Source: an uncultured Alphaproteobacteria bacterium (GTDB taxonomy: Bacteria; Pseudomonadota; Alphaproteobacteria; Methylaequorales; Methylaequoraceae). From it: a DNA stretch of 64,000 nucleotides. The stretch covers positions 37,892 to 101,891 of the forward strand of contig CABYVV010000004.1 of the NCBI GenBank assembly GCA_902522465.1, read 5' to 3'. A program made the position numbers and the translations under genes. Below are positions 19,046 through 28,271 of the stretch, piece by piece (positions within the stretch are counted from its first letter, which is position 1; each line of letters begins with the position of its first letter). The notes under the pieces are model-generated. The model was not told the origin of the DNA and did not search any database. It worked only from the letters and a program-made list of their open reading frames with translations.

Positions 19046-19484
19046 AAGATTATTAACCTTGATTGCCTTCGTTACGATGACATCGTTAGGCTTCACAATT
19101 TTGTTGGTAAGTCTAAGAGAAAATTTAATTTTTTTTTATTCCCCAACTGAAGTTTTTGAAAAAACCTTTGATTCAAATAAAAAGATTCGAGTTGGAGGTA
19201 TGGTAAAGAAGAAAAGTGTGGAAAAAAAAATTAAAGAAATTGATGGAAGAAAATTAGAAGAAATCACATTTATTATAACTGATTATAATAAAGAAATATT
19301 AATTTTATATGTAGGAATACTTCCTGATCTGTTTAAAGAGGGTCAGGGTGTTGTGGTTGAAGGAATGATAAAAAATCCAGGTGTTTTCAATGCAACTAAT
19401 GTTTTAGCCAAACATGATGAGAACTATATGCCACCAGAAATCAAAGATATAAAAACAATAAAGGAAAATAGTAATGGTATCTGA
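19029..19484 (+). CDS. ccmE: periplasmic haem chaperone CcmE
   Basis: 151 residues. An N-terminal membrane anchor (RLLTLIAFVTMTSLGFTILLV) is followed by the OB-fold domain. The haem-attachment motif near the C-terminus is KHDENYMPPE, with the histidine that forms the covalent haem bond and the tyrosine ligand (HxxxY). The ATG at 19029 (MKPKNKRLL) is chosen over an upstream non-ATG start because CcmE family members begin just before the anchor. It overlaps ccmD by 17 bases and ccmF by 11. Confidence 0.95.
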   Translation: MKPKNKRLLTLIAFVTMTSLGFTILLVSLRENLIFFYSPTEVFEKTFDSNKKIRVGGMVKKKSVEKKIKEIDGRKLEEITFIITDYNKEILILYVGILPDLFKEGQGVVVEGMIKNPGVFNATNVLAKHDENYMPPEIKDIKTIKENSNGI

Positions 19485-21378
19485 ACTAGGTTTTGTTTTT
19501 CTTACATTGACTTTGGTTTTGTCAAGTTTGAGCTTCGCTCAACTTTCTGTAAAAGGCTTAGGCTTTGAAGTTTTTAATTTTTCTCAGGTAAAACTGACAA
19601 ATGCCATCTTTTTTTTTACTCTTACATCATTTATTTGCCTAACCTATTCATTCTTAGATTCCGATTTCACTTTAGATGTAATATCAAAGAATTCAAACAG
19701 CCAACTCCCCTTAATTTATAAGTTTACAGGTGTTTGGGGCAATCATGAAGGCTCAATACTTCTTTGGCTTCTAGTAATGACATTCTTTGGATTTCTTTTT
19801 TCAAGCAGTAGTTTAGTGTCTCCAACGTTCAAGGATGAGGTTTTAAAAGTTCAAAATAGTTTATGTTTTTTAATCGTATCATTTATTGTATTTACTTCTA
19901 ATCCTTTCCAAAAATCTTTTCCTCCTCCTGTCCAAGGTGCTGATTTAAACCCATTATTGCAAGATCCTGGACTAGCAATTCATCCACCTTTCTTATATAT
20001 GGGTTATGTAGGATTTTCAATTATATACTCTATTTCTGTGGCAGCTATGACTGAACAATCTAATCATTTTTTAAAAATTTTAAAACCTTGGGTATTTATG
20101 TCATGGATTTTTTTAACTTGTGGTATTGGTCTTGGAAGCTGGTGGGCATACTATGAACTTGGATGGGGTGGATTTTGGTTTTGGGATCCTGTGGAAAATG
20201 CCTCACTTTTACCATGGTTAACAGCGTCAGCCTTGTTACATACTATAGTTATTGCTGACAAAAAGAAAATATTGGTAAATTGGACAATAGCACTTTCTAT
20301 CCTTACTTTTATTTTGAGTTTACTTGGAACTTTTTTAGTTAGGTCAGGAGTTTTGGTATCAGTTCATGCTTTTGCAAACGATCCGACACGAGGTGTATAT
20401 ATTTTGCTACTTTTAGCTTCAATAAGCTTCTACGGGATTTTTAAATTTATTAACCATCAAAAACAAAATCAAGAAAATTTTCATATTAAATTAATTTCAA
20501 GAGAAGGCATGATTTCCTTAAATAATATATTTATGCTTTCCATTGCATTCACAATATTAATCGGAACAATTTACCCATTGTTTTCCAGTGTATTATTCAA
20601 CACAAAAATATCAGTTGGTGCTCCTTTCTTTAATTCAATATTAATTCCCGTTATGTTTCCATTTGTGTTTGGAATGATTTTGGGTCCTTTTACAAAATGG
20701 AATAGAGATGATTTATTACTGATTTTGAACAGAATAAAAATCTTGCTCTTATCTCTCATTCTTTTTTCTCTAATCACCTGGTATATTAATTTTAGAGATC
20801 CAGTTTTATCAATTATATTTATAATTTTAGGTGGTTGTATAATATTAAGTTCACTCTTCGAATTTCTTCAAATCCTGAGAAATAAAAATAGATTGATAAA
20901 AATACCAAAAAAAATGATTGCTCAAATACTAGCTCATTCTGGTATTGGTCTCTTAATTATTGGCGCAACTGGAAGTAGTATTCTAAAAGAAGAAAAAATT
21001 CAATTTCAAGAGATTGGAGAATCAATATCAATTAAAGATTTTAATGTAGAGTTCATTGGTGTAAAAAAAGTAGAAGGACCAAACTACTTAAGTCAAATGG
21101 GAGAATTCAAGATAATACAAAACAATAAATTATTAACAATTTTAAAACCTGAAAAGAGATTTTATAATTCTGGGAAACAAGTTACAACTGAAGCAGCTAT
21201 ATATTCAAGATTTAGCGGAGACCTATATATTGCTCTAGGTGAGGTGCATGAAAATAAAACTCAATGGACAACTCGAATTTGGTTTAATCCTTACACATTA
21301 TGGATATGGATCGGAGTTATCTTTTTGGCCTCTGGGGGACTATTTTCATGGTTTAATAGTTTAAAAAAAAGAAAATGA
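19474..21378 (+). CDS. ccmF: cytochrome c haem lyase subunit CcmF
   Basis: 634 residues and many membrane helices. The WWD-type haem-handling motif is WGGFWFWDPVENASLLPWL (about 229-247), and the conserved preceding segment (GSILLWLLVMTFFG, LAIHPPFLYMGYVGF) is present. CcmF receives haem from CcmE and attaches it to the CXXCH motifs of apocytochrome c together with CcmH and CcmI. The length is close to the usual ~650. The start lies within ccmE and the stop overlaps ccmG as ATGA. Confidence 0.96.
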   Translation: MVSELGFVFLTLTLVLSSLSFAQLSVKGLGFEVFNFSQVKLTNAIFFFTLTSFICLTYSFLDSDFTLDVISKNSNSQLPLIYKFTGVWGNHEGSILLWLLVMTFFGFLFSSSSLVSPTFKDEVLKVQNSLCFLIVSFIVFTSNPFQKSFPPPVQGADLNPLLQDPGLAIHPPFLYMGYVGFSIIYSISVAAMTEQSNHFLKILKPWVFMSWIFLTCGIGLGSWWAYYELGWGGFWFWDPVENASLLPWLTASALLHTIVIADKKKILVNWTIALSILTFILSLLGTFLVRSGVLVSVHAFANDPTRGVYILLLLASISFYGIFKFINHQKQNQENFHIKLISREGMISLNNIFMLSIAFTILIGTIYPLFSSVLFNTKISVGAPFFNSILIPVMFPFVFGMILGPFTKWNRDDLLLILNRIKILLLSLILFSLITWYINFRDPVLSIIFIILGGCIILSSLFEFLQILRNKNRLIKIPKKMIAQILAHSGIGLLIIGATGSSILKEEKIQFQEIGESISIKDFNVEFIGVKKVEGPNYLSQMGEFKIIQNNKLLTILKPEKRFYNSGKQVTTEAAIYSRFSGDLYIALGEVHENKTQWTTRIWFNPYTLWIWIGVIFLASGGLFSWFNSLKKRK

Positions 21379-21878
21379 GATACTTCTTAATAGTTATATT
21401 TATTTTCATTCTTGTCATTTTTTATAAAGGATTAAAAAAAGATCCTACAGTAATTCCATCAAATTTATTATCAAAAGAAATTCCTGAATTTTCTATTTCT
21501 AGTTTCAGTGGGTCAACATTAAAAACTAAAGATCTAAGAGATAATAAAGTAAAAATTGTTAACTTTTTTGCATCATGGTGCCCTCCTTGTAAAATTGAAC
21601 ATAATCAACTTCTAGAACTCAGCAAAAAAATTCCTGTATATGGAATTGCAAAGAAAAATACACATGATGATCTATCTAAATGGTTTGAAAATAATGGAAA
21701 CCCATATACTAGGGTCGGAATGGATACCAATGGTGAAGCAAGTATTGAATGGGGTGTCTATGGTTTGCCAGAGACATTTATAATAGATAAAGGAGGAATT
21801 GTAAAATATAAACATGTTGGTCCTCTTATGAAAAGAGATCAAGAACACATTGAAAAAATTATTAAAAAGCTCCAATGA
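21375..21878 (+). CDS. ccmG: thiol:disulfide interchange protein CcmG/DsbE
   Basis: 167 residues. An N-terminal anchor (YFLIVIFIFILVIFY) is followed by a thioredoxin fold with the active site FFASWCPPCKIEH (Cys near 71 and 74). The GVYGLPETFIID block carrying the cis-proline is typical of CcmG. It keeps apocytochrome or CcmH cysteines reduced in the periplasm. It overlaps ccmF and ccmH by ATGA at both ends. Confidence 0.94.
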   Translation: MRYFLIVIFIFILVIFYKGLKKDPTVIPSNLLSKEIPEFSISSFSGSTLKTKDLRDNKVKIVNFFASWCPPCKIEHNQLLELSKKIPVYGIAKKNTHDDLSKWFENNGNPYTRVGMDTNGEASIEWGVYGLPETFIIDKGGIVKYKHVGPLMKRDQEHIEKIIKKLQ

Positions 21879-22243
21879 AATATCTTTTTATATTTTTGAG
21901 TTTTCTATATTTAAATGTATTAGCAATCGAGCCCAATGAAATCCTTGAAGACGGAGACTTGGAAAAAATAGCAGTTGAAATAAGTAAGGAATTAAGATGC
22001 TTAGTGTGCCAAAATGAAGACATTCACAACTCAAATGCAGATATAGCTAAAGACTTAAGGATCTTGGTAAGAAAAAAATTAGAGTCAGGAGAATCTAAGA
22101 AAGAGATTTTGAAATATGTGCACGATCGTTATGGCGATTTTGTTTTATTTTCTCCTCCTTTCAAGTTTCAAAATATAGGACTATGGATAATACCCCTTTT
22201 ATTTTTTCTATTAATGACTTTTTTCTTTTTTAGGAAAAGTTAA
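21875..22243 (+). CDS. ccmH: cytochrome c maturation protein CcmH
   Basis: 122 residues with a signal sequence, the redox motif LRCLVCQNEDIHNSN (about 44-58), the conserved GDFVLFSPPF, and a C-terminal membrane anchor. CcmH reduces the apocytochrome CXXCH disulfide. It is the short, two-protein form, with the TPR part encoded separately as ccmI. Its TAA shares a base with the ccmI ATG. Confidence 0.95.
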   Translation: MKYLFIFLSFLYLNVLAIEPNEILEDGDLEKIAVEISKELRCLVCQNEDIHNSNADIAKDLRILVRKKLESGESKKEILKYVHDRYGDFVLFSPPFKFQNIGLWIIPLLFFLLMTFFFFRKS

Positions 22244-22878
22244 TGATCTTTTTTTTTTTTATAACTCTTTTAATAATTTTCTTTACCTCGTTATATTTTA
22301 AAAAAATAAAAAAAACAAAAAATGGATTTCTAATATTTTTTTTTTATGTGCTAACTTTTACTGGAATTTTATACTTCACAAAGGGAAATATTGAAACTTT
22401 TCACTTCGAAAAAGAACTGAACGAAAATATAAGAAAAGTTTTAAATGATCCAGATAAATTAAAGGATATTGATCCAAAGATAATTATAACATTTTTAGAA
22501 AAGAAACTTAAAAAAACGCCTGACGATCTTAATGGATGGTTAATTTTGGCAAGAACATGTGTTATTGGTGGTTTTTATCAGAAAGCAGATCTACACTATA
22601 AAACTGCACTTAAAAATTTCCCAAATAATAAGAATCTTTTACTAGAATACTCAATTTTAAAAAAAAATACTAATCAAACGAAAAGTGCCATGTATTATTT
22701 GTTAAAAGTAAAATCACTTTATCCTAAGGATGAAAAGGCAAGAGAGTTAATTATAGATATTCTATTGAAGAACAATAAAGAAAAGGCTGCAGAAAAAGAA
22801 ATAAACGAGCTATTTATATTAAAGAATGAAGATGAGAATTATCTGAAATATTTAAGAAAAAAGTTCAATTTACAATAG
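22243..22878 (+). CDS. ccmI: cytochrome c maturation protein CcmI (TPR)
   Basis: 211 residues. Two N-terminal membrane helices (about 1-18 and 27-45) are followed by a periplasmic region with TPR-like helices (DLNGWLILARTCVIGGFYQKADLHYKTAL, split here as two helices). It is short compared with CcmI of Rhodobacter (>400), so the periplasmic domain is reduced. The role, apocytochrome chaperone in the CcmFHI lyase, is inferred from position and TPR content. A run of 12 T lies at 22249-22260, encoding Phe residues 3-6. Its 3' end overlaps the facing pabC gene by 9 bases. Confidence 0.82.
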   Translation: MIFFFFITLLIIFFTSLYFKKIKKTKNGFLIFFFYVLTFTGILYFTKGNIETFHFEKELNENIRKVLNDPDKLKDIDPKIIITFLEKKLKKTPDDLNGWLILARTCVIGGFYQKADLHYKTALKNFPNNKNLLLEYSILKKNTNQTKSAMYYLLKVKSLYPKDEKARELIIDILLKNNKEKAAEKEINELFILKNEDENYLKYLRKKFNLQ

Positions 22879-23742
22879 CTCAAGATTTTTTTTCTTGGAA
22901 TTTTCTTCCTCAAAAAAAATTATAAGATTTTTTAAAGAGTCATGAAGAGTAAATTTTTTTTCTAAAAAAAAATTCACTGGCAAGACTTTTATTACAGAGT
23001 TGGTAAGAAACATACTATCATAATGGTTCAGGCAATCTTTCTTTATATTTATTTCTTTGATTTTATCAAAAAACATATTGCTTTTTTCAATTACGACTTG
23101 TCTCATAATACCTTTAATTCCTCCTTTTGTAATTTTTGGTGTAAATAAAATGTTTTCTTTAATAAAGAAAATATTTGTCATAGTCCCCTCTATTAAGTTA
23201 TTTTTTGAATCACAGAGAATGCCTTCATAATATTCGTCCCCCCATTCTGATCGTGCCATGACAGAGTCCAATCTATTTAAATGTTTTAATCCTGCAATTT
23301 GACTATTTTCGGAAATTGGAGATTTACAGTATTTAACTTTTATAATATTTTTGCTAAAATTTGATTTTTGACTATGAAAACATAAGAAAACAATTGAAGG
23401 AGAAATTTGTTTTTCAAATTTATATCCTCTTCCTCCAACTCCTCTTGAAATAATTACCTTTAAAATACCGTTATTCCATCCATTGCTAACCGCCTTATTT
23501 AAAATTTCTTTTTTATATTCATTTAATATTCTTAAACTTGGTGTTTTTATTTTCATTATTGAGCAACCATATCTAATTCTTTCTATATGTCTGTTCCAAA
23601 ATTCAACTCCCACATTTTTTTCATTTTCAAGGTAGCACCACGACATTGTTTCAAACAATCCGTCACCATATGATAGGCCCCGGTCCAAAACAGATACTTT
23701 ATTTGTAAATTTTCCGTTTATAAGAGAAATATAATCATTCAT
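22870..23742 (-). CDS. pabC: aminodeoxychorismate lyase (class IV aminotransferase fold)
   Basis: 290 residues. It opens with the class IV aminotransferase pattern ISLINGKF and DRGLSYGDGLFETM; the PLP lysine is Lys153 in AGLKHLNRLDSVMAR, and EGTMTNIFFI follows. PabC splits 4-amino-4-deoxychorismate into 4-aminobenzoate and pyruvate for folate synthesis. A branched-chain or D-amino-acid transaminase is the main alternative, but the adjacent overlapping pabB (8 bases) makes PabC the best call. The amidotransferase partner pabA is not in the window. Confidence 0.88.
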   Translation of the reverse strand: MNDYISLINGKFTNKVSVLDRGLSYGDGLFETMSWCYLENEKNVGVEFWNRHIERIRYGCSIMKIKTPSLRILNEYKKEILNKAVSNGWNNGILKVIISRGVGGRGYKFEKQISPSIVFLCFHSQKSNFSKNIIKVKYCKSPISENSQIAGLKHLNRLDSVMARSEWGDEYYEGILCDSKNNLIEGTMTNIFFIKENILFTPKITKGGIKGIMRQVVIEKSNMFFDKIKEINIKKDCLNHYDSMFLTNSVIKVLPVNFFLEKKFTLHDSLKNLIIFFEEENSKKKNLELL

Positions 23743-25132
23743 GTTTAAATGAACCTACTGCTTTCAGCATTCCATTAGCTTTAGCTTCTGTTTCTAGTGT
23801 TTCATTTCTTGGAACTGAATCAGCAACTATTCCTCCTCCAGCTCGAAAAAAAAGATCATCTTTTTCCTTTAATATTGTTCTTATTAAAATATTCATGTCC
23901 ATATCACCGTTATGATTTACATATCCGAATGAACCTGTGTAGGGACCTCTTCCTTGTTGCTCTATTTCTCCTAAGATTTCCATACATCTAACTTTAGGAC
24001 ATCCAGTTATGGTACCACCAGGAAAAACTGATCGAATAACGTCACCTGGATTTACGTTTTTTTTTTTTTCTCCGCTAATATTAGATACAATATGATGAAC
24101 GTGTGCGTAAGTTTCGATTGTCATCATTTCATCTACTCGTACACTACCAGGTATGCAAACCTTGGAAATATCATTTCTTTCTAAATCAACTAACATTAAA
24201 TGTTCTGCTTTCTCTTTGTCTGAATTAATAAGTTCTTTTGTTAATTCAATATCCATTAACCCAGACACTCCTCGTGGTCTAGTTCCCGCAATGGGTCTGG
24301 TCTGAATGTGACTGCCTTTTATAGAAACCAATCTTTCAGGAGAAGAACTTATTATTGAGCTATTTTCATATTTTACTAAACCGGCAAATGGTGATGGGTT
24401 TGTATTTCTTAATTTCCTATAAATATCAATATCAGAGATACCGTCACCAACTTTGAATCTCCACAATCTTGACAAATTTGCCTGAAATATTTCACCTTGG
24501 AAAATATAATCTATACATGATTTTACTTGTTTCTGGTGTTCATCTGAACTTCCTTTGGAGTGAATCTTAATAGATCCTTTAGTTTTTTCACTATCTAATG
24601 AGCTATTCATATTTTCGAGATCTGCTTCCATTTCATCAATATCATCAAAGCAATCTTCTTTATCAGTGATAAGGATCATATTTCTGTCAACATGATTATA
24701 AATTATTGCTGAATGAACCCTAGCCGCAAATGCATCTGGAAGTGAATAAGGAGATTCAGGTATATTTAAAGATTTTTCGATTTCTTTGGCAATTTCATAT
24801 CCTAAATAAAGAAACCATCCTCCACAGAAAGGGAGATCTTTTTCTCGGTATCTAGTATTATTTTGGAATACCTTATTTGATTTCCATAAATCATTAAATT
24901 TGTTAAGGAAGTTAATCCTATTTTTGTCTTTTTTTAAAATAATATTTGGTTTGTAGAAAATGATGGAATTGGAATTCTGATTGTTACCTCTTGATGAACT
25001 TTCCAAAAAAAAAGGATATTTTTTTGGATTTTCTTGAATCAGATTTGTTAATTCAAAAGTATCTTTATTTCCAAGTTCAATTATTAGTCCTTGCCATCCA
25101 ACACCCTTAATTTTTTTTTTTAAAAATTTCAT
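23735..25132 (-). CDS. pabB: aminodeoxychorismate synthase component I
   Basis: 465 residues of the chorismate-binding family. Recognisable blocks are [57 protein letters not shown] and [11 protein letters not shown]. It would make aminodeoxychorismate from chorismate with ammonia from PabA. The E. coli nucleophile Lys274 (PIKGT) is replaced by Ala282 (PIAGT), the anthranilate-synthase-like state. Overlap with pabC argues for PabB, but TrpE-like activity cannot be excluded from sequence alone. The ATG at 25132 is divergent from the FAD oxidoreductase gene. Confidence 0.85.
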   Translation of the reverse strand: MKFLKKKIKGVGWQGLIIELGNKDTFELTNLIQENPKKYPFFLESSSRGNNQNSNSIIFYKPNIILKKDKNRINFLNKFNDLWKSNKVFQNNTRYREKDLPFCGGWFLYLGYEIAKEIEKSLNIPESPYSLPDAFAARVHSAIIYNHVDRNMILITDKEDCFDDIDEMEADLENMNSSLDSEKTKGSIKIHSKGSSDEHQKQVKSCIDYIFQGEIFQANLSRLWRFKVGDGISDIDIYRKLRNTNPSPFAGLVKYENSSIISSSPERLVSIKGSHIQTRPIAGTRPRGVSGLMDIELTKELINSDKEKAEHLMLVDLERNDISKVCIPGSVRVDEMMTIETYAHVHHIVSNISGEKKKNVNPGDVIRSVFPGGTITGCPKVRCMEILGEIEQQGRGPYTGSFGYVNHNGDMDMNILIRTILKEKDDLFFRAGGGIVADSVPRNETLETEAKANGMLKAVGSFKHE

Positions 25133-25211
25133 AAATATATTTGTAATTTAATGTTTAATTATTATATTCCATCTTTTATACTAATTAATTAAAGCTTTAA
25201 AGTAAGAAAAT

Positions 25212-26492
25212 ATGTTTCACACAATTGTAATAGGAGGAGGGTGTCTGGGTGCTTCAGCAGCAGTTTCTCTTCAAAGAAAATTAAACAAAGAGGGCAAATC
25301 TGAAAAAGTTTGTTTAGTCGAAAAAGCGGTATTATGTGCTGCTGAATCTTCCAGACATTCTGGAATAGTTAGGTCGGCAAATGCTGATCCAGATGCTTCG
25401 GTCATGGCCTCCATTTCTTCTTCGATGTGGAGAGATTTATCAAAAGTTTGGGGAATTAAGATGGAAATCGACGAGTTCGGGGCAATTTGGATAGCTAAAA
25501 AAAATTCTGATGGAGAAAACCCTGCTTGGCATGAATTGTCAGAAAGAATGAAAAAAATAGACCTTACTTTTCAAGAAATTGACACATCCTCGGCAACTGA
25601 AAAGTGTGGAGACACATTGCTCACTGATAAAGATGAATCTTACTTTTACGAGCCAGATGCATTTCAACTTGATCCAAGTATACTAAGGTCAACCCTTTAT
25701 GATGCTATAGACCAAAACGGTGTTGAATTAATGGAGAAAACTGAGGTTGACGCAATCCTTACCAAAGGTAATGAGATTGTTGGTCTCACAACTAACAACG
25801 GTAAGATCGATGCCAAAAATTTCGTTAATGCTACCGGTGCGTGGAGTTCTCAATTATTCTCAAAAATTGGTCTTAAGATACCTGTAACTATCGAACCAGT
25901 ATCTGTTGTTAATTGGATGGAGAGTCCTCGACAAATTAAATATGAATACCCGATCATAGCCGATTATACAAATCTTTGTTATTTTCGCTCATGGAGAGGA
26001 AATAAAATGCATGCTCATCAACCTAGAAAAAGATCGGTGTATGAAATAGCAAAAAACTTTCTAAACGACCTTACTTCAGTAAATGGTGGTGAGTATTTAA
26101 ATGAACCAATGAATCAATCCCTTGCGTACAACCAAATTAAAAACTACGAAGATATCTCAAAAAAAAGATTCTCCAATATTGATAAAACAGTTTATGCATC
26201 TGGTTATAGATCATTCTTTGACATCACACCTGATTTAAGATTTATTCTTGGTAAAGACTCAAAATTTAGAAACCTTTATCATAATTTAGGATCAGGGCAG
26301 GCAATGAAATATTGCCCAGTTCTAGGCGAGTCTATTGCAGAGGAGATAATGAACGAGCAAAAATTTACTAGCATGTTTGATTATAAAAAATTTAATATAA
26401 AAAGATTTAGTGATGACTACATGAAGGATTTTTGGAACTTAGTTCAGGGTGAAGAGAATACTTTACATAGACAAGGTAAAAACACCCTCTAA
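25212..26492 (+). CDS. FAD-dependent oxidoreductase (DAO family, glycine/sarcosine oxidase-like)
   Basis: 426 residues. The N-terminal dinucleotide-binding motif GGGCLGAS (8-15) is followed by SRHSGIVRSANADP, the flavin-contacting segment of the DAO family (sarcosine oxidase, dimethylglycine dehydrogenase, D-amino acid dehydrogenase). FVNATGAWS is the typical second FAD contact, and the C-terminal DLRFILGKD...NLGSGQAMKYCP resembles the closing FAD motif. The likely reaction is oxidation of a secondary or N-methylated amine, but the substrate cannot be read and no folate-binding (GcvT) domain is attached. It stands alone after an AT-rich 79-base gap, and its end overlaps the convergent cyclic-nucleotide-binding gene by 4 bases. 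Confidence 0.8.
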   Translation: MFHTIVIGGGCLGASAAVSLQRKLNKEGKSEKVCLVEKAVLCAAESSRHSGIVRSANADPDASVMASISSSMWRDLSKVWGIKMEIDEFGAIWIAKKNSDGENPAWHELSERMKKIDLTFQEIDTSSATEKCGDTLLTDKDESYFYEPDAFQLDPSILRSTLYDAIDQNGVELMEKTEVDAILTKGNEIVGLTTNNGKIDAKNFVNATGAWSSQLFSKIGLKIPVTIEPVSVVNWMESPRQIKYEYPIIADYTNLCYFRSWRGNKMHAHQPRKRSVYEIAKNFLNDLTSVNGGEYLNEPMNQSLAYNQIKNYEDISKKRFSNIDKTVYASGYRSFFDITPDLRFILGKDSKFRNLYHNLGSGQAMKYCPVLGESIAEEIMNEQKFTSMFDYKKFNIKRFSDDYMKDFWNLVQGEENTLHRQGKNTL

Positions 26493-26893
26493 TCTTTTTC
26501 ATTTGAAAGAGAAGTAACGACATTTAAACTTCTCCAAAAATCTTCACTTTTCAAATTTATATCGTTTAACCTCATTAATAAACTTCTCACTATTGCCCTA
26601 ACCACAGGATCAGCCTCGGTAAGTTTCTGCTTTAATGTTTTTTCATTAATAGGATATAAGATACAATTTGTATCCGCTTCAGCTGTAACAGACCTTGACT
26701 CGTCAAGAGATGGACCTCTTTCTCCAAAAATTTCACCCTCACCGATTTTTCCCAATAATAAACCACCTGGACTGTAAATATTTACTTTGCCTGAATGAAC
26801 GTAGTATGCAAAGTGTGCTACATCCCCTTTGGTATAAATCTTTTTACCTTTGCTGAACTTTAGTTGATTAATTCCTATTTTTTTTTCATTCAT
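26489..26893 (-). CDS. stand-alone cyclic nucleotide-binding domain protein
   Basis: 134 residues. A single cNMP-binding beta-roll is recognisable: FSKGKKIYTKGDVAHFAYYV, SGKVNIY, and the phosphate-binding-cassette-like GEIFGERGPSLDESRSVTAEAD. There is no helix-turn-helix after it, only a helical tail, so it is not a complete Crp/Fnr regulator. The Arg-Ser in the cassette (DESRSVTA) is where cyclic nucleotides are bound in the family, so ligand binding is plausible. It may act through a protein partner. It is one base downstream of the unrecognised 452-residue gene on the same strand, which could be that partner; this is inference. Confidence 0.75.
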   Translation of the reverse strand: MNEKKIGINQLKFSKGKKIYTKGDVAHFAYYVHSGKVNIYSPGGLLLGKIGEGEIFGERGPSLDESRSVTAEADTNCILYPINEKTLKQKLTEADPVVRAIVRSLLMRLNDINLKSEDFWRSLNVVTSLSNEKD

Positions 26894-26894
26894 T

Positions 26895-28253
26895 CTAATT
26901 TATTCCAAAAAATTGTTTATTTTCTAAAAATCTCTTTGAATAATAAATTTTAGATTTAGTAAACCTACCAAAGAAACCTTTTTTTTTAAAGTCAAACGAT
27001 AAAGAATCTTTTGAGTTTATTCTTATTGATTTTAATCTCAATTTTTTTAATAAAATTTCTTCTGATTTCTCTAGAACAATTGATTCCATAGAAGAAGGAA
27101 AATAAACCTTATCTCTAACCAAGTAAATTGGAATATTTACACTGCTTAACTTCTTAATTAGATTATAGAAAAAATGAGAAGTAAACTCACTCCAACCTAT
27201 ATTTTTATTTTTAAAAAAAAAGTCTTCTATTCTTTGATTCTTCAAAATATGATTATTTATTGCTTCTTTGACTTCACTATTTGAAAAAGATTCTAATGAA
27301 AGCTTTTTCTTTTCCTTAAATACAGATCTGATGAAACTAGCAGAATTTTTAGATCTGAAACTTTTAATTATTAAATAACAAAGTTGATCATAATTAAGAA
27401 CATTAGAGAATGACTTTGGCTGTAAAATTACATTTGAGTTTGATATTTTACTAAGAAAATCTCCAAAAAAATCTAGAAGATTAAAGTAACTTGTAGATTT
27501 ATTATTAATAGTCATTTTTTTTTTTATTTGAGAAAATAGTTTTAAATCAATTTTATTCCACCAGCATCCGTTGATTAAAGTTTGATTTGGTAGTGATCTT
27601 TCATATGAATAATTTGTAGTTGGAAAACGTGAAATAACTAACTTTCTATTGTCTCCTCTTACTAGATATTCTTTTTCTTGATCTGGAATATCAAATAAGG
27701 TTTTAGAAATTAGAGTGTTATAGTATTTCATAACACTCCTTATTTCTCCTGACTCGTATGAATCAGGGTATTCAAATAACTTACCATTTTCGAAAATATG
27801 TAAAAATTCTCTTTTTATATGATTGTAATTTCCATTTTCTAATTTTTTTATTCTTTCAAAATGATTTATTAAAAAATTAGAAGGACGGATTCTCGTTAAT
27901 CTACTTTTTTTTGTTTTTGGGTCAAAAAATCCTGGGAACACCTCAATAAATTTTTTTTTATTTAAATATTTAATTATTTTTATTAAATATGACGAAATTT
28001 TATTGGGATTATACCTTGAAATAAGTTTGTAACCTCTTTTTGACATCGGTACAGTCAAAAATTGCGAATTTGATTCTATCCAACTAAAGTAGAGTTCTAA
28101 TATAACAAGCCTTAAATGCTTTAAAAATAATTCATTGTGGTTATCACTTGAAAAGTTAGTAACACAATTATCTATCACACCAAGTTTGATGTTTCTTTGG
28201 ATATCTAGTGGTCTACTAAAATCAAAATCTAATTGATCCCTTGAGTATTTCAT
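26895..28253 (-). CDS. uncharacterised protein with a winged-helix-like N-terminal region
   Basis: About 452 residues, lysine-rich, without signal peptide or membrane segment. I do not recognise it securely. Residues about 60-125 look like a winged helix ending in SRLTRIRPSNF. From memory, a widespread uncharacterised alphaproteobacterial/phage family shows a similar start and then a block R-I-F...G-R-x-Y-G-x-W-W...I-x-I-x-G...E-x-D-Y-S, with a late H-D-S motif recalling a polymerase A-type palm. Here the matching places read LVISRFP, NGCWWNKIDL (228-237), MTINNKSTSYFN (247-258) and NIPIYLVRDKVYF (373-385), so the catalytic acidic residues would be degraded. This relation is unverified. I use the ATG at 28253; an upstream TTG extension would run into yggT. 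The gene ends one base before the cyclic-nucleotide-binding gene starts. Confidence 0.7.
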   Translation of the reverse strand: MKYSRDQLDFDFSRPLDIQRNIKLGVIDNCVTNFSSDNHNELFLKHLRLVILELYFSWIESNSQFLTVPMSKRGYKLISRYNPNKISSYLIKIIKYLNKKKFIEVFPGFFDPKTKKSRLTRIRPSNFLINHFERIKKLENGNYNHIKREFLHIFENGKLFEYPDSYESGEIRSVMKYYNTLISKTLFDIPDQEKEYLVRGDNRKLVISRFPTTNYSYERSLPNQTLINGCWWNKIDLKLFSQIKKKMTINNKSTSYFNLLDFFGDFLSKISNSNVILQPKSFSNVLNYDQLCYLIIKSFRSKNSASFIRSVFKEKKKLSLESFSNSEVKEAINNHILKNQRIEDFFFKNKNIGWSEFTSHFFYNLIKKLSSVNIPIYLVRDKVYFPSSMESIVLEKSEEILLKKLRLKSIRINSKDSLSFDFKKKGFFGRFTKSKIYYSKRFLENKQFFGIN

Positions 28254-28271
28254 AATAGATTCTATAGAATT

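Noticed and set aside
22249..22260. Run of 12 T at the start of ccmI, considered as a phase-variable tract
   Set aside because: It encodes Phe codons of a membrane helix; runs of 8-10 A or T are common throughout this AT-rich window and ccm genes are not expected to phase vary.
25133..25211. TATACT at 25177-25182 as a promoter for the FAD oxidoreductase
   Set aside because: The -35 position (TTTAAT) is a poor match and such -10 strings are frequent by chance in sequence this AT-rich.
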